A DNA stretch of 12,095 bases from Acidimicrobiia bacterium (GTDB lineage Bacteria; Actinomycetota; Acidimicrobiia; Spongiisociales; UBA5794). The stretch spans positions 1-12,095 of the forward strand of contig JABDIW010000417.1 in the NCBI GenBank assembly GCA_013003515.1, written 5' to 3'. The translations under genes were made by a program, and so were the position numbers. The notes under the pieces are model-generated. The model did not search any database. It was not told the DNA's origin and saw nothing but the letters and a program-made list of their open reading frames with translations. Below, one piece after another: positions 5,836 to 12,095 of the stretch (the stretch's first letter is position 1; each line of letters begins with the position of its first letter).

Positions 5836-6966
5836 TCAGTAGGTGTTCGACTTCTCGAGCACGTCGGGCCCGAGCGTCACCGTCGCCAGCAGGTCCGCAA
5901 TGGTCCGGCCGGCTCCTGCCGTACCGTAGACGTTCTCCCAATCTCCACGGCCCGCGTCCAGGGCATCGGAGACAGCCTGGGTGACGGCGGCCTGATCGGT
6001 CGGAACATCCGTGACGTTGGCGCTCCGCTCACGCAGCCGTTGACGGTCGCCGACGTTGACCACAGGAAGACCGAGGCCGGCCGCCTCGATGATGCCGCTG
6101 CTCGAGTTCCCCACCATGACGTCTGCTGCAGCCATCCATGAGACGAACTCGGTCCTCGCCATGTGCACGACCGAGCGGACGTCCGGATTCGAGCTGTAGC
6201 GGTCGACAACGTTCTGGATCTGATCATGGCCGGCATCGGCGTTCGGCGTGAACCACACGACCTGGGCTCCCGCAGCCAGAGTCCCCTCGATGACGGCTTG
6301 GGCTTGGCGAGCCAAGTCGAGCTGCTGCTGGACCACGGGGTGATAGAGCACCAGGGCGATCGACCGGTCCTCATCCAGCTCGCGATCGGCGGCAAGTTGG
6401 CTGCGATCCCTGACCACGAGCTTGTCCAAGCCATCGAGACCAGGCGCTCCAGTGACAAACACTCGCGAGGGGTCCTCCCCCATCGCGACGACCCGGTCCC
6501 GGGCACCTGCCGTGGCAGTGAAGTGGAAGTGGGCGAGCTTGGTGATCGCATGACGCACCGACTCGTCGACCGTGCCCGATCGCTCCCCGCCGTGAAGATG
6601 GACCACGGGCATGTTGAGGTGTACCGCAGCCAGGGCGGCGGCCATCATCTCACCACGGTCTCCGAGCACCATCACCACATCCGGCCGGTTGCGTCCCAAG
6701 ACGTCGGTGATGCCCATCAGCTCCTGGCCGATGGCGTTGGCCATGCCGGCACCGCCGGCTCCCAAGTCGACCGGTACCTCCCCGGCAACTGCCAGCCCGG
6801 ACTCGAGCACTTCGTCGACCGTTCTCCCGAAGGCGGGATCGAGGTGCATCCCGGTGACGACGATGTCCACGGACAATCTGCTGTCCTCCGCCATGAGCTC
6901 GAGAGTCGACCGCATCAGCCCGAAGTCGGCGCGGGTGCCGGTCACGTAGGTGATGTGGCGGGTCAC
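5836..6966 (-). CDS. neuC: NeuC/LegG-type UDP-HexNAc 2-epimerase (hydrolysing)
   Basis: The enzyme inverts C2 of a UDP-HexNAc and releases UDP, giving the free ManNAc-type sugar that NeuB condenses. The 376-residue length is normal. Motifs are TGTRADFGLMR (9-19), LGDRGEMMAAA (101-111), HLHGGE with ESVRHAITK (123-143) and VGNSSSGIIEA (285-295), all typical of the hydrolysing branch of the GT-B-fold epimerases. With an aminotransferase as next gene, the likely substrate is UDP-N,N'-diacetylbacillosamine (LegG activity), but UDP-GlcNAc cannot be excluded from sequence. The GTG start overlaps the neuB stop by 4 nt (GTGA). There is no strong ribosome binding site, which suggests coupling. Confidence 0.94.
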   Translation of the reverse strand: MTRHITYVTGTRADFGLMRSTLELMAEDSRLSVDIVVTGMHLDPAFGRTVDEVLESGLAVAGEVPVDLGAGGAGMANAIGQELMGITDVLGRNRPDVVMVLGDRGEMMAAALAAVHLNMPVVHLHGGERSGTVDESVRHAITKLAHFHFTATAGARDRVVAMGEDPSRVFVTGAPGLDGLDKLVVRDRSQLAADRELDEDRSIALVLYHPVVQQQLDLARQAQAVIEGTLAAGAQVVWFTPNADAGHDQIQNVVDRYSSNPDVRSVVHMARTEFVSWMAAADVMVGNSSSGIIEAAGLGLPVVNVGDRQRLRERSANVTDVPTDQAAVTQAVSDALDAGRGDWENVYGTAGAGRTIADLLATVTLGPDVLEKSNTY

Positions 6967-7997
6967 GGGGACAGGTCATCCCAGGTGATCGTGGTGCCCG
7001 CGGCGAGGAATCGGGTCGCTCTCTTTCCGACGACGTCTGCGAGCTCCTTCGGAGGGATCCCCGTGCCTGGCCGCAACAGCGCCAGATCGTCACGCCCGAT
7101 CACCGCGCCTTCGGCGACGTCTCTGGTCGTGGTCACCGACTTGCGGACAAGGTCGCGCACGGCCAGCTCTCCGGGCCGCGGAGTCTTCACGCCATCGCCC
7201 ATCGCAGCCTCGACCTCGCGAATTTGCGAGATCATGTCTTCGAGCCCTTGTGGCTCAAGCGAGGCACGATGATCCGGCCCCTCGAGGTTTCGATCCAGCG
7301 TGAAGTGCTTTTCGATGACGGACGCACCCAGCGCCACCGCCGCCGGTGCGACTGCGATCCCTGCGGTGTGGTCGGAATAGCCGACTGGTAGAGCGAATTC
7401 GGAGGACAGAGTTGTCATCGCCCGCAAATTGACGTCCTCGGGGGCCGCCGGGTAATTCGACGTGCAGTGGAGCAAGGTGAGCAGATCCGACACGGGATCA
7501 GGGAGGGAGTGAGCCGCCCTGGCCGCTTCGATGGTCGCAACGGCCTCAGCGACCTCCCCGAGATCGGCCATGCCGGTCGACATGATCATGGGGACATCGA
7601 AGGAGGCGAGGTGCGCCAGGAACGGAAGATTGGTCAACTCCCCGGACGGGATCTTGAGCCGTGCAACGCCGAGATCGACGAGCATCGAGGCAGCGTCCTC
7701 GTCGAACGGCGACGACATGAACTCCACTCCGGCCGAGTCACAGGCGACCTTGAGCTCGAGATGGTCGGCGTGTGACAGTTGCAGTCTCTCGAGCATCGCA
7801 CGCTGATCAACGCTCCCTGTGTTGGCCCGCTGATACTCGGCGGTTGGGGTGCCCTCCCTCGCCAGCTTCGACGCGTCGAAGGACTGGAACTTGACGGCAT
7901 CGGCGCCGCAGCGAGCCGCAACTGCGACCATCTCCTTCGCTCGGTCGATCGAGCCGTTGTGGTTGACGCCGATTTCGGCGATGACGAAACAGGTCAC
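6963..7997 (-). CDS. neuB: NeuB/LegI-type nonulosonic acid synthase
   Basis: The enzyme condenses phosphoenolpyruvate with a ManNAc-type hexose to give a nine-carbon sialic-acid-like sugar. Its 344 residues comprise a TIM barrel (IAEIGVNHNG at 6-15; DAVKFQSF at 33-40; SSPFDE at 95-100; KIPSGEL at 115-121; GYSDHTAG at 206-213; EKHFTLD at 229-235) and a C-terminal SAF antifreeze-like domain (about 282-344). His210 and His231 match the metal-binding histidines of the family. The start is the GTG at 7997, which overlaps the upstream stop by 4 nt and has GGGAGG just before it. The open frame continues upstream to 8039 but reads through the end of the cytidylyltransferase gene. Together with neuC and the aminotransferase it probably makes a legionaminic-type acid. 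Confidence 0.96.
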   Translation of the reverse strand: MTCFVIAEIGVNHNGSIDRAKEMVAVAARCGADAVKFQSFDASKLAREGTPTAEYQRANTGSVDQRAMLERLQLSHADHLELKVACDSAGVEFMSSPFDEDAASMLVDLGVARLKIPSGELTNLPFLAHLASFDVPMIMSTGMADLGEVAEAVATIEAARAAHSLPDPVSDLLTLLHCTSNYPAAPEDVNLRAMTTLSSEFALPVGYSDHTAGIAVAPAAVALGASVIEKHFTLDRNLEGPDHRASLEPQGLEDMISQIREVEAAMGDGVKTPRPGELAVRDLVRKSVTTTRDVAEGAVIGRDDLALLRPGTGIPPKELADVVGKRATRFLAAGTTITWDDLSP

Positions 7998-8662
7998 GGG
8001 GCCTCCCGATGATCCGCACATCGCTCGGCCAGCAACCAATCCGCAGGCGTGTCGATGTCGAGGCTCTCGATGGGGTCGTCCATCGCAAACCCGCGGGTCG
8101 GCGTGGTGTAGAGACTGCGTGTGTCGATGAGATGTTTGGCTGGCGCCACGTACATGGACCCGTTGAGCCGTCGCAGGCCATCAGGCGCCGACAAACCCGG
8201 ATCGGCGAGTTCACCGGCATCGGTGAGCCGACGAAGCCAGGCAATCGGCTTCTCCACCGGACCGACGGTCACAACCGAGACTCCGGGCTCGCTTTCGTAC
8301 GTCTCGATGACCGACTGGATCGTCTCGGGTCGACGGAACGGTGACGAGGGCTGCAGCACGACAACCGCGTCGTAGTCATCCTCGAACCAGGAGAGGGCGT
8401 CGACGATGACGTCGGCGACAGCGGCATCATCGGTGGCCAGACCCTCACCACGGAGCCGAGGCACGGGGACCCCGAAGGCCTCAGCGACGGCTGCGATGTC
8501 CGGACTGTCGGTGGACACGACCAGCGCATCGAGGCACTGCGACGCAACTGCGGCACGGAGCGTCCAACCGATCATGGGGATTCCGCCCAGCTCACGGGTG
8601 TTCTTACCGGGGAGACGTCGCGACCCAGCTCGGGCTGGTACGACGCCGAGAAGTCGTGTCAC
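7994..8662 (-). CDS. neuA: CMP-nonulosonate cytidylyltransferase (NeuA/LegF type)
   Basis: The enzyme activates the nine-carbon sugar with CTP. The 222-residue GT-A-like fold shows VVPARAGSRRLPGKN (7-21), the nucleotide-binding P-loop analogue of the family. VVSTDS (48-53), VVLQPSSPFRRPETI (101-115), LNGSMYV (166-172) and the terminal SLDIDTPADW (200-209) are also family motifs. I chose the GTG at 8662 because only a few residues normally precede the nucleotide-binding motif and GGTGG lies upstream. A GTG at 8701 would add 13 residues without a ribosome binding site. It is the first gene of the leftward operon, so the operon promoter should lie in the 199-bp divergent gap. The exact sugar (legionaminate, sialate or another) cannot be told from this protein. 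Confidence 0.93.
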   Translation of the reverse strand: MTRLLGVVPARAGSRRLPGKNTRELGGIPMIGWTLRAAVASQCLDALVVSTDSPDIAAVAEAFGVPVPRLRGEGLATDDAAVADVIVDALSWFEDDYDAVVVLQPSSPFRRPETIQSVIETYESEPGVSVVTVGPVEKPIAWLRRLTDAGELADPGLSAPDGLRRLNGSMYVAPAKHLIDTRSLYTTPTRGFAMDDPIESLDIDTPADWLLAERCADHREAP

Positions 8663-8861
8663 GTGTCCACCATCGATCGGCGTGGTGCTCCGGAAACTCA
8701 CAGAGCGGTTGGCTCGATGGTACTGCGGACCTCCCGTCGCCCCGGTTCACGCCGCTCTTCGGTTCCGATGTGACCAACGGCCCCTGGGGGGTCGGGGTCC
8801 TCCGTGTGATCGTCCAATCAGCGCCGCGGCGTCGCCGGGGTGATGCGCGATTGGAGGCACG
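8663..8861. promoter_or_regulatory. Divergent promoter region between glycan and lyase operons
   Basis: This 199-bp gap must hold the start signals of both operons. I see only weak core matches: TACCAT on the minus strand (8722-8717) could be a -10 for the leftward operon but has no good -35, and TGTGAT (8805-8810) is an equally weak rightward candidate. GC-rich runs such as CCCCTGGGGGG lie at about 8781-8791. An imperfect inverted repeat lies at its right end. Confidence 0.5.
8814..8854. promoter_or_regulatory. Inverted repeat overlapping the suyA ribosome binding site
   Basis: CCAATC-A-GCGC (8814-8824) pairs with GCGCGATTGG (8845-8854), giving ten pairs with one bulged A around a 20-nt loop. 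The right arm ends inside the ribosome binding site GGAGG (8853-8857), four bases before the GTG start at 8862. In RNA the stem could hide part of the site; in DNA it could be an operator. Either role is inference. Confidence 0.45.
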
Positions 8862-9185
8862 GTGAAGAAGGGAATCCTGCTCCACGAGTCCGACGACGAC
8901 GTCGGTGTGGCAACGATGGATCTGACGGTCGGTGAGGTGATCCAGGCGGTGACGCTCGAGGGTGACCCCGTCGCCGAGATCGAACTGGTCGACGACGTGC
9001 CGCTCAGCCACAAGGTGGCGATGAGGGACATGGGCGCCGAGCACGACCTCATCGAATACGGCCGAGCCATCGGGTCGACGTCGACCGACATCGCCGCCGG
9101 AGCCCACGTCCACACCCACAACCTGCAGAGCAACCGCTGGAGCGGCCGCTCCCAGATCGTCGAACACCATGGAGAGCAGTCGTGA
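8862..9185 (+). CDS. suyA: SAF-domain small subunit of a UxaA/SuyA-type lyase
   Basis: The 107-residue protein matches the SAF domain found at the N-terminus of altronate dehydratase and, as a separate chain, in the alpha subunit of (R)-sulfolactate sulfo-lyase. ESDDDVGVA (9-17), DDVPLSHKVAMRD (44-56), IEYGRAIG (64-71) and the terminal HVHTHNLQSNRW (82-93) are the recognisable parts. In this family the small subunit helps form the active site of the large subunit encoded directly after it. The start is GTG with GGAGG four bases upstream. The last four bases (GTGA) overlap the start of the next gene. Its separation from the large subunit favours a SuyAB-like enzyme over single-chain UxaA, but the substrate is not proven. 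Confidence 0.82.
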   Translation: MKKGILLHESDDDVGVATMDLTVGEVIQAVTLEGDPVAEIELVDDVPLSHKVAMRDMGAEHDLIEYGRAIGSTSTDIAAGAHVHTHNLQSNRWSGRSQIVEHHGEQS

Positions 9186-10351
9186 CGACCTACGAAGACA
9201 TCCAGCTGACCGGCTATCGCCGCGACAACGGACGGGTCGGCATCCGCAACTACGTGCTGATCATCCCCGTCGACGACATTTCCAATGCTGCGGCAACGGG
9301 CGTGGAGAGCCTGGTTCGGGGCACACTGGCCATCCCCCACCCGTACGGGCGCCTTCAGTTCGGCGCCGACCTCGATCTGACCTTCGACACGCTGATCGGC
9401 TACGGCCGGAACCCCAACGTCGCCGCCGCCATCGTCATCGGGATCGAGCCCAACTGGAGCAACCACGTGGCGGAGAAGATCGCGGAAACGGGCAAGCCGG
9501 TGACCGCCTTCAGCATCGAACGGACCGGTGACCTGCAGACCATCGCGGACGCGGCTCGGGTCGCTCAGCAGTACGTCCAGTACGCCACAGGACTGTCGCG
9601 GGAGTCGATCGAGTGGAGCGACCTTCTCGTGTCGACGAAGTGCGGCGAGTCCGACACCACCAGCGGGCTCGCCTCGAACCCGACCGTGGGCCGAGTGTTC
9701 GAACGGCTCGAACCGCTCGGAAGCACGATGATCTTCGGGGAGACCACCGAGGTCACCGGAGCCGAGGACAAGATCGTCGAGCAGTGCGCCAGCCCTGAGG
9801 TCGCTGCCGCCTTCCAGAAGGGATTCGACGATTATCAGGAACTCGTGAAGTCCCAGGGAGTCAACCTGATGGGATCCCAGCCCACAGAGGGCAACATCCG
9901 CGGTGGCCTCACCACCATCGAGGAGAAGGCCCTCGGCAATGTCGAGAAGGCGGGGCGATGCACCGTCGTCGGCTATCTGGAGCAAGGTGAAGCGCCCACC
10001 GGACCACCCGGCCTGTACTTCATGGACTCGTCGAGTGCAGCTGCCGAGATGGTGACGTTGTGTTGTGCGGGGGGAGCGGTCTTGCACCTGTTCACCACAG
10101 GCCAGGGCAACATCGTCGGAAACCCGGTGCTGCCGACGATCAAGATCACGGCCAATCCGCTGACTGCCGAGACGATGACAGAGCACATCGACGTCGACGT
10201 GAGCGGACTGCTTCGCTTCGAGTACTCGCTCGACGGCGCCGCGGATCGGACGATGGAGATGATGGCGAAGACCGTCAACGGCCGCCTGACGTGTGCCGAG
10301 ACGTTGCGCCATGATGACTTCGTGATCACGAAGCTGTACCGCAGCGCCTAG
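9182..10351 (+). CDS. suyB: UxaA/SuyB-family lyase large subunit, likely (R)-sulfolactate sulfo-lyase or sugar-acid dehydratase
   Basis: The 389-residue protein carries GYRRDNGRVGIRNYVLIIP (11-29), KCGESDTTSGLASNPTVG (153-170), GGLTTIEEKALGN (241-253) and FTTGQGNIVGNPVLPTIK (304-321), the markers of the UxaA/GarD/SuyB family of metal-dependent lyases. Cys154 and the Cys294-Cys295 pair are candidate metal or cluster ligands. Members remove water from altronate or galactarate, or sulfite from (R)-sulfolactate to give pyruvate. The region PHPYGRLQFGADLDL (52-66) replaces the Cys-containing H-x-x-G-C-G segment that I recall in UxaA and GarD, and agrees with what I recall of SuyB. A sugar-acid dehydratase remains possible. 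The start is GTG with GGAGAG five bases upstream, overlapping suyA by 4 nt. Confidence 0.82.
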   Translation: MTTYEDIQLTGYRRDNGRVGIRNYVLIIPVDDISNAAATGVESLVRGTLAIPHPYGRLQFGADLDLTFDTLIGYGRNPNVAAAIVIGIEPNWSNHVAEKIAETGKPVTAFSIERTGDLQTIADAARVAQQYVQYATGLSRESIEWSDLLVSTKCGESDTTSGLASNPTVGRVFERLEPLGSTMIFGETTEVTGAEDKIVEQCASPEVAAAFQKGFDDYQELVKSQGVNLMGSQPTEGNIRGGLTTIEEKALGNVEKAGRCTVVGYLEQGEAPTGPPGLYFMDSSSAAAEMVTLCCAGGAVLHLFTTGQGNIVGNPVLPTIKITANPLTAETMTEHIDVDVSGLLRFEYSLDGAADRTMEMMAKTVNGRLTCAETLRHDDFVITKLYRSA

Positions 10352-10360
10352 ACGAGACGA

Positions 10361-10370
10361 ACGGGGAGGG
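10361..10370 (+). promoter_or_regulatory. Strong ribosome binding site of larA
   Basis: ACGGGGAGGG ends six bases before the GTG at 10377. It is the purest Shine-Dalgarno sequence in the operon and fixes the larA start, although the gene is close enough to suyB for coupling. Confidence 0.7.
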
Positions 10371-10376
10371 TCGGAC

Positions 10377-11615
10377 GTGACGACGATCCGTGTTCCATAT
10401 GGGCGGACGTTCGCCGTTGCCGAGGTATCCGACGACGTGGTCGTCGATGTCATCGAAGTCCCGCAGGTCGAGCCGGCCGGGGATCCGGCCACGGCGACCC
10501 GGAAGGCCCTGTCGGATCCGCTCGGCGGGTTCACGTGGCGAGGGGCGACTTCCGTAGCGATCGCGATCAACGACAAGACGCGCCCGGTGCCCCACCATCA
10601 GCTGCTGCCCTCGCTGGTCGAGCGATTCGCAGAGGCGGGGATCCCCGACGAGGCCATCACCTTCTATGTCGCTGTCGGTCTGCACGAGCCGATGGCGGAC
10701 TCGGAGTTCGCTGAGATCGTCCCTGAGGAAATCCTGGCCCGGTATCGGGTGGTCTCCCACGACGCCGGATCCGGAGACCTCGTCGATCTCGGTGAGACCT
10801 CACGAGGATCCCCGGTGACGGTCAACCGGGGATTCATGGAATCGGACCTGAAAGTGGTCGTTGGCACGATCGAGCCGCACCAGTTCGCCGGTTTCTCCGG
10901 CGGAGTCAAGAGCGCCGCCATCGGACTTGCCGGGCCCCGGACGATCAATGGCAACCACACCTTGATGACTCATGACGACTCCCGCATCGGTACCTACGAG
11001 ACCAACCCGGCCCGTCAGGACATCGAGGAGATCGGCCGGATGATCGGAATCGACCTCGCTCTCAATGTCCTCCTCAACTCCGAGCGCGAGATCGTGGAGG
11101 TCCTGGCAGGCGATCCTGTGGCGGTCATGGAGGCAGGGACTCCCCTCGCCCGCCGCTACAGCCAGGTGGGCCTCGCCGAGCCGTACGACGTGGTTGTCAC
11201 GTCACCGGGCGGTCATCCCAAGGACATCAACGTCTATCAAGCCCAAAAGGCGATCTCGTCGGCGGCAGCGGTCGTCCGCCCCGGGGGCACGATCGTGCTC
11301 ACCGCGGCCTGCCCGGAGGGATCGGGGAGCGCCACCTATGAGCAGTGGGTGTCGAACCACACGTCGCATGAGGCCGTACTCGAGGCGTTCCGCAACGAAG
11401 GCTTCCGGATCGGGCCCCACAAAGCGTTCCAGATCGCTCGCGACACGGTCGAGGTTCAGCTGCTGGTCGTATCCGACATGCCGGACGAGCTGACCGATCG
11501 GCTCCTACTCACCGCCGCCGCGAACCTCCAGTCTGCGCTTGGCGAAGCTGCTTCGACCGGCGCGGGGATCGCGGTGCTCCCCCACGCGTCGACCACGATC
11601 CCGTACCTGCATTAG
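10377..11615 (+). CDS. larA: LarA-family nickel-pincer 2-hydroxyacid racemase/epimerase
   Basis: The 412-residue LarA-family (DUF2088) protein would invert a 2-hydroxy acid by hydride transfer to the nickel-pincer nucleotide. The key residues can be placed: DKTRP (66-70), His103 in GLHEP, His168 in EPHQFAGFSGGVK, Lys178 as covalent cofactor lysine, His194 in GNHTL as nickel ligand, and Gln288/Lys291 in VYQAQK. The spacing His-His-Lys-His (65, 10, 16) nearly equals that of Lactobacillus plantarum LarA (66, 10, 16). The residue after His103 is Glu, where I expect Arg in lactate racemases, so the substrate may not be lactate. A strong GGGGAGGG lies six bases before the GTG start, 25 bp after suyB, so the gene belongs to the same operon. 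Its natural role is to supply the lyase with the right stereoisomer. Cofactor genes larB, larC and larE are not in the window. Confidence 0.88.
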   Translation: MTTIRVPYGRTFAVAEVSDDVVVDVIEVPQVEPAGDPATATRKALSDPLGGFTWRGATSVAIAINDKTRPVPHHQLLPSLVERFAEAGIPDEAITFYVAVGLHEPMADSEFAEIVPEEILARYRVVSHDAGSGDLVDLGETSRGSPVTVNRGFMESDLKVVVGTIEPHQFAGFSGGVKSAAIGLAGPRTINGNHTLMTHDDSRIGTYETNPARQDIEEIGRMIGIDLALNVLLNSEREIVEVLAGDPVAVMEAGTPLARRYSQVGLAEPYDVVVTSPGGHPKDINVYQAQKAISSAAAVVRPGGTIVLTAACPEGSGSATYEQWVSNHTSHEAVLEAFRNEGFRIGPHKAFQIARDTVEVQLLVVSDMPDELTDRLLLTAAANLQSALGEAASTGAGIAVLPHASTTIPYLH

Positions 11616-11637
11616 GACCTGCGACGGCTGCAACCTC
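11616..11637. other. Short convergent gap without visible terminator
   Basis: Only 22 bp separate the stop of larA from the stop of the converging gene. No stem-loop with a T-run is present, so transcripts from both sides probably overlap. Confidence 0.6.
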
Positions 11638-12095
11638 CTACGGAGTCACACCCTCGCTCATGCTGCCACCAGGCCGGGTGTAGTGGCTGCCTCGACTCGA
11701 GTAGGTCGCCGGGAGGTGCATGAACTTCGAGTACGTGCGGATCGTCCACGACACGGGACCACGGAAGAAGTACGCCTCGGGAGCCGCGATCTTGTCGATG
11801 TCCTTCTTGTACTTCTCGGCAGTGCCCTTGGTCAGGTGGTACTTGAGCTCGTCGCTGTTCTCGAATGTCTCGTGGATGATCAGGGCGTCCTCACCAACGA
11901 CCTGATACGCCTCGAACCGGAGCAAACCCTTTTCGAGCGTATAGGCGTCGGTGCCAACACGCTGCCACCAGTACTTGAGCTCGTCGAGCCGTGAGGTCTC
12001 GCCAGGAGCGCACGTCCACTTGGCCGTGACCTGGATCGCATCCTCCGGGTCAGGGCGCTGGTAATCGTTCTTCACGTAGCCGAACAGGTGCTCCC
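11638..12095 (-). CDS. Small ABM-like (dimeric alpha+beta barrel) protein, 5' end outside the window
   Basis: The frame is open from its TAG stop at 11638 to the right edge. A GTG at 12075 would give 145 residues, but the codons before it (HLFGY) still read like protein, so the gene probably starts beyond the window. The visible part resembles antibiotic-biosynthesis-monooxygenase-like domains: a strand (AIQVTAKWTCAPG), a helix (DELKYWWQRVG), a paired strand (LLRFEAYQVVGEDALIIHE) and a helix with EKYKKDIDKI, followed by an unusual tail rich in aromatic residues, Ser and Gly. No catalytic residue can be named. The domain occurs in small monooxygenases, isomerases and uncharacterised proteins, so no function is assigned. 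It converges on the lyase/racemase operon and need not be related to it. Confidence 0.6.
   Translation of the reverse strand, partial: EHLFGYVKNDYQRPDPEDAIQVTAKWTCAPGETSRLDELKYWWQRVGTDAYTLEKGLLRFEAYQVVGEDALIIHETFENSDELKYHLTKGTAEKYKKDIDKIAAPEAYFFRGPVSWTIRTYSKFMHLPATYSSRGSHYTRPGGSMSEGVTP

Noticed and set aside
8663..8701. Upstream start of the cytidylyltransferase at 8701
   Set aside because: It would add 13 residues before the conserved N-terminal strand and has no ribosome binding site; the GTG at 8662 has GGTGG in front.
8747..10576. 609-codon minus-strand open frame opposite the suyAB genes
   Set aside because: It is antisense to two genes with clear family motifs and its translation has no recognisable domain. 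It is a shadow of GC-rich codon bias.

Overview
The window comes from a GC-rich bacterial chromosome. Frequent GTG starts, strong GGAGG-type ribosome binding sites, tightly overlapping genes and a tRNA without an encoded CCA suggest an actinobacterium. Its content would fit a marine or sediment Acidimicrobiia-like lineage, but that placement is inference.

Left edge (1-669): one complete tRNA gene with a CAU anticodon (300-373) sits among pieces of itself. Upstream are two nearly identical 131-bp tandem units, each with the first 24 nt of the tRNA, a 14-bp inverted repeat, and a short segment complementary to the tRNA anticodon arm. Downstream, the 3' end of the tRNA plus its flank is duplicated 190 bp away, like an attachment site or a collapsed tandem duplication. 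I see no convincing protein gene here.

Middle (670-8662, minus strand): seven genes form one operon, read right to left, with 4- to 7-nt overlaps at five of six junctions. They encode a CMP-nonulosonate cytidylyltransferase (NeuA/LegF type), a NeuB/LegI condensing synthase, a NeuC/LegG hydrolysing 2-epimerase, a CBS-domain/DegT-type aminotransferase fusion, a Wzx-like flippase, an unrecognised glycosyltransferase-like protein and a Wzy-like polymerase. The set points to synthesis of a CMP-activated sialic-acid-like sugar and its polymerisation and export in a surface glycan. The aminotransferase favours a legionaminic-type product over plain N-acetylneuraminate. A sugar-nucleotide 4,6-dehydratase and an N-acetyltransferase would be needed and are not in the window.

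Right (8862-11615, plus strand): a divergent three-gene operon encodes a small SAF-domain subunit and a large subunit of the UxaA/SuyB lyase family (closest in layout to (R)-sulfolactate sulfo-lyase SuyAB), followed by a LarA-family nickel-pincer racemase with the key catalytic residues in place. The natural hypothesis is an epimerase that feeds a stereospecific lyase. A 2-hydroxy acid such as sulfolactate, or a sugar acid, would be made available in both configurations. A 10-bp inverted repeat overlaps the ribosome binding site of the first gene. At the right edge a convergent minus-strand gene for a small ABM-like protein (11638 to edge) runs out of the window.
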